Assembly (NCBI RefSeq): GCF_001074805.1
Contig: NZ_JUPI01000013.1
Coordinates: 1-50,708, forward strand
Reading direction: 5' to 3'
Source of the DNA: Streptococcus parasanguinis
Lineage (GTDB): Bacteria > Bacillota > Bacilli > Lactobacillales > Streptococcaceae
Length of the DNA: 50,708 nucleotides
The position numbers and the translations under genes are program-made. Of this stretch, positions 29,137 to 37,245 are shown one piece after another (position 1 is the stretch's first letter; each line of letters starts with the position of its first letter). Below the pieces are notes generated by a model. The model was not told where the DNA came from and ran no database searches. It worked only from the letters and a program-made list of their open reading frames with translations.

Positions 29137-29785
29137 CTCTTAGTTTCTCCAGTGTTTTCTCTCCGATTCCTGAAACATTCTTCAGATCATCCACTGATCG
29201 AAAAGGACCATTTGCCTCGCGATAGGCGATAATGTCCTGGGCACGTTTCTGGCCAATGCCCGATACGGTCTGGAGCTCTGTCTCTGTCGCTCGATTTAAA
29301 TGAACCTTGCCTGTTTTTTCTGCTGGCGCTGACGAAGTTGCAGGACTTTCTGAACTTCCAAGTGCTGGAACATCCTCTCCTTCTTTAGCAACATAGATCA
29401 CTGCTTCATCGGAGAGTTTTTGCGCCAAGTTGACTGATTGGCTATTGGCATCTGCTGTCATCCCACCCGCCTTATGAATGGCATCGTGGACTCTGCTATC
29501 TGAGCGCAACTCATAGACACCTGGTTGTTTGACGGCTCCTTTGACATCGACCGTAATGATCTCGGGTGCATCAGACACAGAAGTAGTCGTCTTTTCTTCT
29601 TTGGAACTAGTGGTCTGCACCTTTTCTTTGCTCGAAGTTGAACTAGAAGACTGATAAAAATCCGGTATGGTGGATGCACTTGACTGGGGTCGATGAAAAA
29701 GAAAATACCCTCCAAGTAAGAGTCCGATAGCAGTAAGAGCTAAAAAGAGCTTATATTCTTTGATTTTTTCGATGATATCCTCCAT
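29117..29785 (-). CDS. comEA: ComEA DNA receptor
   Basis: 222 residues. Membrane-anchored double-strand DNA receptor. Single N-terminal membrane helix (LFLALTAIGLLLGGYFLF), a Ser/Thr-rich linker, an SLBB domain (ITVDVKGAVKQPGVYEL...AIHKAGGM), a second linker, and a helix-hairpin-helix DNA-binding domain (VHLNRATETELQTVSGIG and NVSGIGEKTLEKL). An exact ComX box lies 24 nt before the start and the RBS is GAGGAGG. Confidence 0.97.
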   Translation of the reverse strand: MEDIIEKIKEYKLFLALTAIGLLLGGYFLFHRPQSSASTIPDFYQSSSSTSSKEKVQTTSSKEEKTTTSVSDAPEIITVDVKGAVKQPGVYELRSDSRVHDAIHKAGGMTADANSQSVNLAQKLSDEAVIYVAKEGEDVPALGSSESPATSSAPAEKTGKVHLNRATETELQTVSGIGQKRAQDIIAYREANGPFRSVDDLKNVSGIGEKTLEKLRDAFTVD

Positions 29786-29808
29786 AAGAAACCTCCTCTC
29801 ACTTTTAT

Positions 29809-29816
29809 TATTCGTA
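29809..29816 (-). promoter_or_regulatory. ComX (cin) box of comEA-comEC
   Basis: TACGAATA on the minus strand, preceded by a T-rich run: an exact match to the streptococcal late-competence promoter element read by sigma-X. Confidence 0.93.
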
Positions 29817-29822
29817 AAAATA

Positions 29823-29850
29823 AAAAAAACTGAGAAAAACTCTCAGCTTT
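29823..29850 (-). terminator. Terminator of plsC
   Basis: CTGAGA pairs with TCTCAG with a short U-rich loop, followed by TTTTTTTT. The T-run leads straight into the comEA promoter region. Confidence 0.88.
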
Positions 29851-29851
29851 T

Positions 29852-30598
29852 TTACTTATTTTTCCGATGTTTGTCTGGATCCCATACAAAGCTTGCTAGG
29901 TAACTAAAGAGCAAGGTCAAGATGCCCACGACTAAGACAAGGGGAATCAAAAGGATTTTTAACAAACGAATCAAGATAAAAGGTTTTGTTGGGGTGTTGA
30001 TCGCTTGTGCTTCCGCATCCAAGCGGTCAAACTCCTCTTGGATACGGCGGGCAACTTCTGCCACTCCTTCGTCATTCATCTTTTTAATATCCGAGATATC
30101 AATGGGATGTCCAAAGTTCATATCAATGCGTTCACCCGTTGCCAACCCTTTCAAGTCTCTTGGACCAGTATATGTCACTGGCATGATACGGACCTTAGCC
30201 ATTTTGGCAATGATGGCAACACCGCCTTTGACGTCTTGAGAATGACGGCTTCCACTTGGAAACATAATCAAGGAACGGTTGCTCTTTTTCAGCATATTGA
30301 CAGGATACTTAATGGCTTCTGCTCCCGGATTTTCACGGTCGATCGGAAAAGCCCCACACATACGAATCCACCAGCCAAAAATACGATTGGTGAAGAGTTC
30401 TTTCTTCGCCATAAAGATAAACTGCTTTGGCTTGGTCGCAAAGGCCATATAGACTGGATCCCACCAGGTCCGGTGAGGCGATACCAATATGTAGTTCTCT
30501 TCCCGATCTGGAATATTGTCCTTATGATGGTAATGGGCATTCCCATTTAAAACCCAAAGAATAAAGGCAACAAGGCCACGTAAATAGGTATAAAACAT
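29852..30598 (-). CDS. plsC: 1-acylglycerol-3-phosphate acyltransferase family protein
   Basis: 248 residues. Makes phosphatidic acid at the inner membrane face. Acyltransferase motifs: HRTWWDPV (HX4D), IRMCGAFPIDRENPG and FPSGSRHSQ, where most relatives have FPEGTRS. A C-terminal hydrophobic helix (LLKILLIPLVLVVGILTLLFSYLASF) is followed by a basic end. Divergent from the P-type ATPase gene; in pneumococcus the exp7 gene has a similar neighbour as I recall. Confidence 0.9.
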   Translation of the reverse strand: MFYTYLRGLVAFILWVLNGNAHYHHKDNIPDREENYILVSPHRTWWDPVYMAFATKPKQFIFMAKKELFTNRIFGWWIRMCGAFPIDRENPGAEAIKYPVNMLKKSNRSLIMFPSGSRHSQDVKGGVAIIAKMAKVRIMPVTYTGPRDLKGLATGERIDMNFGHPIDISDIKKMNDEGVAEVARRIQEEFDRLDAEAQAINTPTKPFILIRLLKILLIPLVLVVGILTLLFSYLASFVWDPDKHRKNK

Positions 30599-30754
30599 AG
30601 TTGTTCCTCAAATCCATTTCATTAATCTCTACAAGATATTCCATCATGTAAAACGTTCTTTCTTATTATACCGTATCCTGATTTTGACCGCAAACTTTTT
30701 TAGATAAAAAATGTCTCAGCGGACCGATTCTAGATAGTCTTTTTCTCAAAAAAA

Positions 30755-30770
30755 TGATATCATATTGTCT
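30755..30770 (+). promoter_or_regulatory. Extended -10 element adjoining the ATPase start
   Basis: TGA followed by TATCAT (30758-30763). The ATG at 30771 is the eighth base after it, the expected transcription start. No Shine-Dalgarno is present, so a leaderless mRNA is likely. Confidence 0.6.
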
Positions 30771-33110
30771 ATGGAAACGAATGAATTAAAGGGGTTATCC
30801 CTCAGTGAAGTCCGCAAGAAAATGGATCGCGGACAAACCAATGATTTTACAACGAATACAAGTACCAGTACCTGGCAAATCATTAAGCGCAACGTCTTCA
30901 CCTTGTTTAATACCTTAAACTTTGTGATTGCCGTAGCCTTGGCTGCTGTACAGGCCTGGAGCAATATGATCTTTTTCGCGGTTATTTGCTTCAATGCCAT
31001 TACAGGGATCATGACCGAGATGCGGGCCAAGCGGATGATTGATAAGCTCAATCTCATGAGTCGTGAGTTGGTAACTGTCATTCGAGACGGGGAAAAAGAT
31101 GCGATTCCACCAGAGAAGCTTGTCCTAGGTGATCTAATGCTTCTGTCTTCGGGTGAGCAGATCCCTAGTGATGCTGAAGTCATGTCCGGTATCGCAGAAG
31201 CCAATGAGGCTATGCTGACTGGTGAGAGTGACCTGGTCTTAAAAGAAGTTGGTGATGAACTGCTTTCTGGAAGTTTTATCGCAAGTGGTCAAGTCTATGC
31301 CCGGGTCAAGCGAGTTGGGGCAAACAACTATGCCAACAAACTGATGATGGAAGCCAAAACCTTGAAGCCTATCAATTCGCGTATTCTCTATAATTTAGCG
31401 AAAATCTCTAGCTTTACTGGGAAAATTATCATCCCATTTGGCCTTGCCCTCTTCTTTGAAGCATTGTTGATCAAGATGCTACCGATCAAGGATTCTGTCG
31501 TGAATTCTTCCACAGCTCTCTTGGGAATGTTGCCAAAAGGAATTGCCCTACTGACGGTTACGTCTCTTTTGACGGCGGTTATTAAGCTCGGCATGCGCAA
31601 GGTCCTTGTTCAAGAAATGTATTCCGTCGAAACCCTGGCGCGTGTGGATACCTTGTGTCTAGATAAGACCGGGACCATCACTCAAGGGAAGATGACAGTC
31701 GAAGCTCTCCATAGCTTATCCGAACATTTTTCTGAGGAAACGATCCAGGTCATCCTCTCTGCTTACATGCAAAATAGTGAGGACACCAATCCTACTGCTC
31801 AAGCTATTCGCAAGGCTTATGGGGAGTTGGAGCATGCTTATACTGCAGAAAACATTATTCCTTTCTCAAGTGATCGGAAATGGGGAGCCATGCACCTCTC
31901 CAATCTTGGCACCGTCTTTCTCGGTGCTCCTGAAATGCTCCTGCAAGAAAATCCAACTGCTGTCGTCGAAGCACAAGGCCGTGGATCGCGCGTTCTCGTC
32001 TTAGCCCACAGTTCAGAACAGATCAGCATGCAGGAATTGAAACTGCCTGAAAATCTTGAAGGAATTGCCGTTATTGAGATTACAGACCCCATTCGTGAAG
32101 GGGCTTCTGATACCCTCGAGTATCTTCGCTCTGAAGGCGTGGATCTTAAGATCATCTCTGGTGACAACCCTGTGACGGTCTCTTATATCGCTCAACAAGC
32201 GGGCTTCAAAAACTACGAAAACTACATCGATTGTTCCAAAATTTCTGATGATCAATTAGTGGATCAAGCAGAGGAAACAGCCATCTTTGGACGCGTATCC
32301 CCTCACCAAAAGAAACTGCTCATTCAAACCTTGAAAGCAGCTGGTCGAACGACAGCTATGACTGGAGACGGGGTCAATGATATCCTCGCTCTTCGTGAAG
32401 CAGACTGCTCCATCGTAATGGCTGAAGGAGATCCTGCAACCCGTCAAATTGCCAATATCGTTCTTTTGAACTCTGACTTTAATGATGTTCCAGAAATTCT
32501 ATTCGAAGGTCGTCGTGTGGTCAATAACATTGGACGAATCGCTCCGATTTTCTTCATCAAAACGATCTATTCCTTCCTCTTGGCTATTATCTGTATCGCC
32601 AGTGCCCTTTTCTTCAATGTCAATTATTTGCTGATTTTCCCTTTCATTCCTATTCAAATCACCCTGATCGACCAATTCGTCGAAGGATTCCCACCATTTG
32701 TATTGACCTTTGAACGCAATATCAAACCGGTTGAAAAACACTTCTTGAGACGTTCCCTTCTGTTAGCCTTACCAAGCGCCTTGATGGTCGTCTTTAGTGT
32801 CTTGTTTATTCGCCTTTGGGGAGCAAGCCATGGTTGGTCTGCAGCCGATATGTCTACTGTATCCTACTACTTACTTGGATCCATCGGTTTCCTATCCGTT
32901 ATCCGTGCTTGCCTGCCACTAAATATCTGGCGGGCCCTCCTCATTCTCTTCTCTGTAGTAGGATTCTACGCATCTGCGATCGTGTTGAAAAACTTGATCG
33001 AGATTTCCCTCCTTACAGCCACTACTTTCCCAGTTTATCTGGCATTGATGGCCATCTTTACAGGAGTCTTTATCCTCACTACAATTCTCCAAAAATATGA
33101 ATTTGATTAA
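30771..33110 (+). CDS. exp7: P-type cation-transporting ATPase (Exp7-like)
   Basis: 779 residues from ATG 30771; a TTG at 30765 would add two. Actuator motif LTGESD, phosphorylation site DKTGTIT, and hinge TGDGVNDILAL are intact, with membrane helices before and after. The fourth helix reads MLPKGIALL, where calcium-type and CtpE-type pumps usually have PEGL, so a Lys occupies a position that is usually an acidic ion ligand. Its shortness and lack of N-terminal metal domains argue against heavy-metal pumps. Ion unknown. The symbol follows pneumococcal Exp7 by resemblance. Confidence 0.88.
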   Translation: METNELKGLSLSEVRKKMDRGQTNDFTTNTSTSTWQIIKRNVFTLFNTLNFVIAVALAAVQAWSNMIFFAVICFNAITGIMTEMRAKRMIDKLNLMSRELVTVIRDGEKDAIPPEKLVLGDLMLLSSGEQIPSDAEVMSGIAEANEAMLTGESDLVLKEVGDELLSGSFIASGQVYARVKRVGANNYANKLMMEAKTLKPINSRILYNLAKISSFTGKIIIPFGLALFFEALLIKMLPIKDSVVNSSTALLGMLPKGIALLTVTSLLTAVIKLGMRKVLVQEMYSVETLARVDTLCLDKTGTITQGKMTVEALHSLSEHFSEETIQVILSAYMQNSEDTNPTAQAIRKAYGELEHAYTAENIIPFSSDRKWGAMHLSNLGTVFLGAPEMLLQENPTAVVEAQGRGSRVLVLAHSSEQISMQELKLPENLEGIAVIEITDPIREGASDTLEYLRSEGVDLKIISGDNPVTVSYIAQQAGFKNYENYIDCSKISDDQLVDQAEETAIFGRVSPHQKKLLIQTLKAAGRTTAMTGDGVNDILALREADCSIVMAEGDPATRQIANIVLLNSDFNDVPEILFEGRRVVNNIGRIAPIFFIKTIYSFLLAIICIASALFFNVNYLLIFPFIPIQITLIDQFVEGFPPFVLTFERNIKPVEKHFLRRSLLLALPSALMVVFSVLFIRLWGASHGWSAADMSTVSYYLLGSIGFLSVIRACLPLNIWRALLILFSVVGFYASAIVLKNLIEISLLTATTFPVYLALMAIFTGVFILTTILQKYEFD

Positions 33111-33141
33111 AAAAAGTTGAGAGTAAAACTCTCAACTTTTT
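33111..33141 (+). terminator. Terminator of the ATPase gene
   Basis: GTTGAGAGT pairs with ACTCTCAAC with a short loop, followed by TTTTTAT. Confidence 0.92.
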
Positions 33142-33175
33142 ATGTTTTATCGATCTTTCCCCAAGCCTCTTTTCA

Positions 33176-33190
33176 TGCTATAATAGAGCC
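33176..33190 (+). promoter_or_regulatory. Extended -10 promoter adjoining the methyltransferase start
   Basis: TGC followed by TATAAT (33179-33184), then 6 nt, then the ATG at 33191. Transcription should begin at the start codon; no Shine-Dalgarno is present. Confidence 0.7.
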
Positions 33191-33937
33191 ATGACAGATA
33201 TCGAATTAAAAGACGGCGAGCGCGTCAATCAACTTTTTTCAAGTGATGTGAAAATTATACAAAATCGGGAAGTCTTTAGTTACTCCGTGGATAGCGTCCT
33301 GCTCTCGCGCTTTCCAAAATTGCCCAAGCGGGGCTTGATCGTAGATCTCTGCGCTGGAAATGGGGCTGTGGGACTCTTTGCAAGCACTCGGACAGAGGCC
33401 CAGATCATTGGTGTCGAAATTCAGGAACGTCTAGCGGATATGGCTACCCGCTCCATTGCTCTCAATGGCTTGAACCAGCAAATGTCCATGATCACCGATG
33501 ACCTCAAGCATTTGCCTCAACACATCAAGGGGAGTAAGGTGGATATCATCCTCTGCAATCCTCCTTATTTCAAGGTAGATGAACATTCCAATCTCAATGA
33601 GAGTGAACACTACCTCTTAGCTCGGCATGAAATTACGACCAACTTAGATGAGATTTGCCATGTGGCCCAGCGGGTTCTCAAATCAAATGGCCGCTTTGCG
33701 ATGGTCCATCGTCCAGATCGCTTTTTAGATATCATTGAAACCATGAAGCGTTACAATCTTGCACCTAAGCGGATCCAGTTTGTCTATCCCAAAGTGACCA
33801 AAGAGGCGAATATGTTGTTGATTGAGGCGATCAAGGATGGCTCACTGGATGGTTTAAAAATTCTGCCTCCCCTCTTTATTCACAATGAAGACGGCAGCTA
33901 TACAGACGAGATTCATGAGATCTACTATGGAAACTAA
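33191..33937 (+). CDS. TrmN6-type tRNA adenine methyltransferase
   Basis: 248 residues. SAM motif [15 protein letters not shown], then [14 protein letters not shown], and the N6-adenine-type catalytic motif NPPY ([10 protein letters not shown]), as in the YfiC/TrmN6 family that makes m6A37 in tRNA-Val. The conserved [27 protein letters not shown] middle fits that family (seen here as [14 protein letters not shown]). The start coincides with a predicted leaderless transcript. The following GIY-YIG gene overlaps its end, so the two are coupled. Confidence 0.9.
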   Translation: MTDIELKDGERVNQLFSSDVKIIQNREVFSYSVDSVLLSRFPKLPKRGLIVDLCAGNGAVGLFASTRTEAQIIGVEIQERLADMATRSIALNGLNQQMSMITDDLKHLPQHIKGSKVDIILCNPPYFKVDEHSNLNESEHYLLARHEITTNLDEICHVAQRVLKSNGRFAMVHRPDRFLDIIETMKRYNLAPKRIQFVYPKVTKEANMLLIEAIKDGSLDGLKILPPLFIHNEDGSYTDEIHEIYYGN

Positions 33938-34190
33938 GGCTTACATGTATGTCCTAGAGTGTGCGGATGGCTCCCTCTACACTGGCTACACCACGGATGT
34001 CGAAAAACGCCTAAAGACTCACAATGCTGGAAAAGGCGCCAAATACACACGGGCTCGCCTCCCCGTTAAACTTCTTTATCAAGAATCCTATCCAGATAAA
34101 CCCTCTGCTATGTCTGCCGAGGCTCTCTTTAAAAAGAAATCCCGCCAAGCAAAGCTAAACTATATCAAAAAGAACCGTCGGACTCCATAG
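33927..34190 (+). CDS. GIY-YIG domain protein (UPF0213/YhbQ-like)
   Basis: 87 residues from ATG 33927: [21 protein letters not shown] single GIY-YIG nuclease-like domain ([17 protein letters not shown], then [19 protein letters not shown], then the catalytic-type Glu in [10 protein letters not shown]). Overlaps the methyltransferase by 11 nt. The open frame extends upstream inside that gene, but the family start and coupling favour 33927. Role in bacteria unclear; the pairing with this methyltransferase is common in Firmicutes as I recall. Confidence 0.9.
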   Translation: METKAYMYVLECADGSLYTGYTTDVEKRLKTHNAGKGAKYTRARLPVKLLYQESYPDKPSAMSAEALFKKKSRQAKLNYIKKNRRTP

Positions 34191-34205
34191 TCCAACGGTT
34201 TTTCA
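34173..34205. terminator. Terminator between the GIY-YIG gene and galM-like gene
   Basis: AACCGT-GGACT arms pair with AGTCC-ACGGTT, followed by TTTTTC on the plus strand. It overlaps the end of the GIY-YIG gene and may also act on the converging transcript. Confidence 0.85.
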
Positions 34206-34206
34206 T

Positions 34207-35100
34207 TTACAAAATGGTGATACGGTACTGGTGACTCCGTGTCTCTTGAGGGTCCAACTGGATCACACCTTTTTTGTCTTCGAAGAAATCGCCCTCTTCT
34301 GCAGATGTGGAAATACCTGTCCAAGGCTCTAAGGCAATGAAGGGGCCCTTGTTATTAGTAGACCAAAGGACCAGATTTTCAAAATCTGCAAAATCAAATT
34401 CCAAACCTTTACCTGACTTTTTCGAGATAAGCTTCACAGATTTAGAGGCTAACTGATCTAAAATAATGGCATCTTTTTCAAATAGTTCATGTCGCAAAGG
34501 TAGGCTACGCTTATGATCGAAAAATGGCGTCCGCTGCAGGCGATCGACCAATCCAGTTTCTGTGAACAAGAGAGGGACACTACAGCTTTCTTCTTTTTCA
34601 AAAATCAACTCGTAGTCTTCATAGTCTTCATCTGCTAAAAGGGGACAATGAAAGGCTGGATGCCCTCCAATGAAATAAGGCATGACTTGATCAGACTCTA
34701 GATTTTGTACACGATAGGTGATGGTGATTTCTTTCCCTTGTAATTCATAAACGATTTCAACTCGAAAATGGTAGGGATAATTTTGCAGGCTCTCTTCGTT
34801 AGAGGTGATTTCAAAGACAAGACGATGGTCTGTTTGTTCTTTGAGTTCAAACTCTCTCTTGCGAATGAGGCCGTGTCTTGGAAGCTGGCCTGTCTTCACT
34901 CCAGCTTTTAGATGATACTGTACTTGGCCATTACGAACACTCCCGCAAATCGGAAACAGAACCGGCGCTTGTCCTGACCAATACTCTGGATCCCCCTGCC
35001 AGAGATATTCTATGCCTTCCTTACTTCGAATGGAGCTCAATTCCCCACCAAATGTCTTAAATTGTACTTCTAGATCATCATTTTTTAATGCAATCACCAT
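34207..35100 (-). CDS. Aldose 1-epimerase family protein (LacX-like)
   Basis: 297 residues from ATG 35100; an in-frame GTG at 35109 is less well placed relative to AGAGG. Galactose-mutarotase fold: IEYLWQGDPEYWSGQAPVLFPICGS near the N-terminus, HGLIRKREF, FIGGHPAFHCPL (catalytic His region) and FIALEPWTGIST near the end. It belongs to the YeaD/LacX branch acting on sugars or sugar phosphates. Own promoter, monocistronic. Confidence 0.9.
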   Translation of the reverse strand: MVIALKNDDLEVQFKTFGGELSSIRSKEGIEYLWQGDPEYWSGQAPVLFPICGSVRNGQVQYHLKAGVKTGQLPRHGLIRKREFELKEQTDHRLVFEITSNEESLQNYPYHFRVEIVYELQGKEITITYRVQNLESDQVMPYFIGGHPAFHCPLLADEDYEDYELIFEKEESCSVPLLFTETGLVDRLQRTPFFDHKRSLPLRHELFEKDAIILDQLASKSVKLISKKSGKGLEFDFADFENLVLWSTNNKGPFIALEPWTGISTSAEEGDFFEDKKGVIQLDPQETRSHQYRITIL

Positions 35101-35139
35101 GGGCGACACCTCTTTTTAATTAGTATAGTTATTATATTC

Positions 35140-35167
35140 ATTATAACCTTTTAGAAGAGATTGTCAA
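35140..35167 (-). promoter_or_regulatory. Promoter of the LacX-like gene
   Basis: TTGACA (35162-35167), a 16-nt spacer and TATAAT (35140-35145) on the minus strand, about 40 nt before the start codon. Confidence 0.85.
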
Positions 35168-35213
35168 TTTTTATTTTTCTAGTCAAAAATTTTAAAAAAA
35201 TAAGAAAAAATCC

Positions 35214-35242
35214 TTGACAAGGCTTGGAAATAATTGTAGACT
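35214..35242 (+). promoter_or_regulatory. Promoter of candidate sRNA 1
   Basis: Consensus TTGACA (35214-35219), a 17-nt spacer and TAGACT (35237-35242) on the plus strand. It is divergent from the LacX-like promoter, and no protein gene lies downstream on this strand. Confidence 0.75.
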
Positions 35243-35248
35243 TAATAT

Positions 35249-35412
35249 GTTAACAGAAATATCCCATTTTAGGAATCCATTCTTTCTGTTGTCTGACTTT
35301 TTTGGATGCTCCTTATCATGATACATTTTTTCTAAAAGAGTCAGTTATCATTTAGGTCTCCTTATAAATATACAAGGGTTAACAGCTGGTTAACCCTTGT
35401 ATTTTTTATTTT
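35249..35412 (+). ncRNA. Candidate small RNA 1 with two anti-Shine-Dalgarno loops
   Basis: About 160 nt between a good promoter and an intrinsic terminator, in a gap without genes. An 11-bp stem pairs CTGACTTTTTT (35293-35303) with AAAAGAGTCAG (35334-35344). The octamer CTCCTTAT, complementary to ATAAGGAG-type ribosome sites, occurs once in that hairpin's loop (35309-35316) and once between it and the terminator (35358-35365). A 24-codon ORF starts at 35247 but has no Shine-Dalgarno. It resembles streptococcal csRNAs in layout, but I see no CiaR site (TTTAAG direct repeat). Confidence 0.65.
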
Positions 35413-35414
35413 TC
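35372..35414 (+). terminator. Terminator of candidate sRNA 1
   Basis: ACAAGGGTTAAC pairs with GTTAACCCTTGT, followed by ATTTTTTATTTTT on the plus strand. The T-run is on this strand only, so it does not belong to cshA. Confidence 0.92.
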
Positions 35415-35416
35415 AT

Positions 35417-35445
35417 ATAAAAAAACGGTCTAGCAATAGACCGTT
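35417..35445 (-). terminator. Terminator of cshA
   Basis: AACGGTC pairs with GACCGTT with an 8-nt loop, followed by TTTTTTTAT on the minus strand. Confidence 0.92.
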
Positions 35446-35454
35446 CCTTCGGAC

Positions 35455-37026
35455 TTATTTATCCCCTTTATTGCGGATGACAAATCCATTTTTCTTTTCA
35501 TTGGAAGTACGATGAGGACGTTTGTTGCCCTTGCCTTCAAAGTCTCGGCTATTTTTATTGGACTTACGTTTGAAATCACGGCGTCCACCTTCACGGTCAT
35601 CTCTGCGATTGCGGTCACGACGTTGGTCTCCACGACGGCCATTTCCACGGCCACTTTTGCCTTTTCCACCAAAGCCACCACCGGATGGTTTGAATGGCAA
35701 TGGTTTTTCACGCGCAATTTCAACTTCTGGAAGGCTGTCTGGATCTTGAACGGTCAAGCTCAAAATATACATAGCCAATTCTTCAGGAGTGAATTCTGCA
35801 GCCAATTTGCGAGCATCCTTACCAAACTTCTCAAAGTTGGTCCGGATTTTTTCATCTTCAAAGTCTCGCTCAATTTTCTTCAGCGCTACTTGTTTTTTCG
35901 CTTGGAAGGCTTCTTCTGCTGTTGCAGGTTTCATTCCCTTCATCCGCTTTTTGGTCAAGTTCTCAATGATTTGCAAATAGCCCATTTCATTTGGCGATAC
36001 AAAAGTAATGGATTGCCCTGTTTTCCCAGCACGACCTGTCCGTCCGATCCGGTGAACATAGCTTTCTGGATCTTGTGGGATATCGTAGTTGTAGACATGG
36101 GTAACACCTGAAATATCCAAGCCACGTGCCGCAACGTCTGTTGCTACTAAGACGTCCAAGTTCCCATTTTTAAAGTCACGAAGGACTCGGAGACGTTTGT
36201 TTTGATCCAAATCTCCGTGAATTCCTTCTGCCCGGAAACCACGAATCTTCAAGCCACGAGTCAATTCATCAACCCGGCGTTTTGTCCGACCAAAGACGAT
36301 GGCAAGTTCAGGTTGCTCGACATCCATCAATCGAGTCATGGTATCAAATTTTTCGCCTTCTTTGACACGAATATAGTATTGATCGACCAAATCGGTTGTC
36401 AATTCTTTGGCCGCAATCTTAACGTGTTCTGGCTCTTTCATAAACTGCACACCGATGCGTTTGATGGCTTCTGGCATCGTTGCTGAAAAGAGCAAGGTTT
36501 GGCGTGTTTCTGGAACACGGCTAATGATGGCTTCGATATCTTCCAAGAAGCCCATGTTGAGCATTTCATCTGCTTCATCCAAGATCAAGGTTTCAATATG
36601 ATCGAGTTTCAAGGCCTTGCGCTTGATCAAATCTAGCAAGCGTCCAGGTGTTCCCACAACGATATGAGCACCTGACTTCAAGGCTTTGATTTGCTTTTCG
36701 ATGCTTGATCCACCATAGACAGAGCGGACTTTGACACCCTTGCTGCGTCCAAAACGGAAGAGTTCTTCCTGACTTTGAACCGCCAACTCACGTGTCGGGG
36801 CAATAACAAGGGCTTGGATTACTGTGTTATCAACATCAATCTTCTCCAAAGTTGGAAGACCAAAAGCAGCCGTTTTACCGGTCCCTGTTTGTGCCTGACC
36901 AATGACATCTATTCCTTCAAGGGCCAAAGGAATGGTTTGTTCTTGGATGGGGCTTGCTTCTACAAAGCCAGCTTTTTCGATTTCTGCTAATAATTCAGCA
37001 GATAAGTTAAATTCGTTGAATTTCAA
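35455..37026 (-). CDS. cshA: DEAD-box RNA helicase CshA
   Basis: 523 residues. ATP-dependent RNA helicase of mRNA turnover and cold adaptation. Motifs in order: Q motif ([13 protein letters not shown]), AQTGTGKT (Walker A), [19 protein letters not shown] (ILDEADEML), SAT, then [12 protein letters not shown] and [13 protein letters not shown]. The C-terminus from about 435 is Gly/Arg/Asp rich and basic, suited to RNA binding. The start codon is TTG at 37026 after AGAAAGAAGAAAG. The long leader carries two small ORFs and several hairpins. Confidence 0.97.
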   Translation of the reverse strand: MKFNEFNLSAELLAEIEKAGFVEASPIQEQTIPLALEGIDVIGQAQTGTGKTAAFGLPTLEKIDVDNTVIQALVIAPTRELAVQSQEELFRFGRSKGVKVRSVYGGSSIEKQIKALKSGAHIVVGTPGRLLDLIKRKALKLDHIETLILDEADEMLNMGFLEDIEAIISRVPETRQTLLFSATMPEAIKRIGVQFMKEPEHVKIAAKELTTDLVDQYYIRVKEGEKFDTMTRLMDVEQPELAIVFGRTKRRVDELTRGLKIRGFRAEGIHGDLDQNKRLRVLRDFKNGNLDVLVATDVAARGLDISGVTHVYNYDIPQDPESYVHRIGRTGRAGKTGQSITFVSPNEMGYLQIIENLTKKRMKGMKPATAEEAFQAKKQVALKKIERDFEDEKIRTNFEKFGKDARKLAAEFTPEELAMYILSLTVQDPDSLPEVEIAREKPLPFKPSGGGFGGKGKSGRGNGRRGDQRRDRNRRDDREGGRRDFKRKSNKNSRDFEGKGNKRPHRTSNEKKNGFVIRNKGDK

Positions 37027-37039
37027 TTCTTTCTTCTTT

Positions 37040-37102
37040 CTAAAAAGTGGTGCGAAGCCACTTTATCACACTTCTTTCAATGCGAAAACGCACTGATTGC
37101 AT
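37040..37102 (-). CDS. Leader ORF 2 of cshA, 20 codons
   Basis: ATG at 37102 with AAGGAG 7 nt upstream (37110-37115), ending at TAG (37040-37042), 13 nt before the cshA TTG. The peptide begins [10 protein letters not shown] and ends WLRTTF; it carries six basic residues and a single acidic one. The ORF spans the last leader hairpin, and its stop codon lies at the end of the U-run. It could be a regulatory leader peptide coupling ribosome movement to cshA expression, or chance; conservation would decide. Confidence 0.5.
   Translation of the reverse strand: MQSVRFRIERSVIKWLRTTF
37042..37064 (-). terminator. Terminator-like hairpin before cshA
   Basis: AAAGTGG (37058-37064) pairs with CCACTTT (37044-37050) with a CTTCGCA loop, and the 3' arm continues into a TTTTT run. 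It is a short 7-bp stem, so a weak terminator or pause site, and it lies 17 nt before the start codon, inside leader ORF 2. Confidence 0.55.
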
Positions 37103-37164
37103 AGGAAGTCTCCTTCCCGGTTACCTGTCGCAAGACTCATCTAAAGAAAAACCCAATCGTTTTT

Positions 37165-37245
37165 TTATGGAATTCCCTTCTGCGAAAAATGTTTTCGCAC
37201 TAGCGGATATGGTTGATTAAAGTCGTTTTCCAAACGAAAAGACAC
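37165..37245 (-). CDS. Leader ORF 1 of cshA, 26 codons
   Basis: GTG at 37245 with AGGAGG 6 nt upstream (37252-37257), ending at TAA (37165-37167); a TTG at 37248 is an alternative start. The peptide begins VSFRLENDFNQPYP (Met at the start when translated) and ends QKGIP. The perfect TGCGAAAA/TTTTCGCA hairpin lies inside its last third. The near-consensus Shine-Dalgarno is the main evidence. Function unknown. Confidence 0.4.
   Translation of the reverse strand: MSFRLENDFNQPYPLVRKHFSQKGIP

Noticed and set aside
30005..30550. 181-codon open frame opposite plsC
   Set aside because: Antisense shadow of a clear acyltransferase, with no family features or ribosome site.
33885..33926. Upstream start for the GIY-YIG gene
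   Set aside because: Would extend the protein 14 residues into the methyltransferase frame; family proteins begin near [12 protein letters not shown].
35170..35215. CiaR site that would make sRNA 1 a csRNA
   Set aside because: No pair of TTTAAG hexamers with 5-nt spacing; only A/T-rich sequence.
35247..35321. 24-codon ORF at the start of candidate sRNA 1
   Set aside because: No Shine-Dalgarno, and the ATG is only 5 nt after the -10 box, so it would probably be missing from the transcript.
35512..36111. 199-codon open frame on the plus strand opposite cshA
   Set aside because: Low-complexity product (mirror of the Gly/Arg tail), no ribosome site, and the minus-strand helicase is unambiguous.
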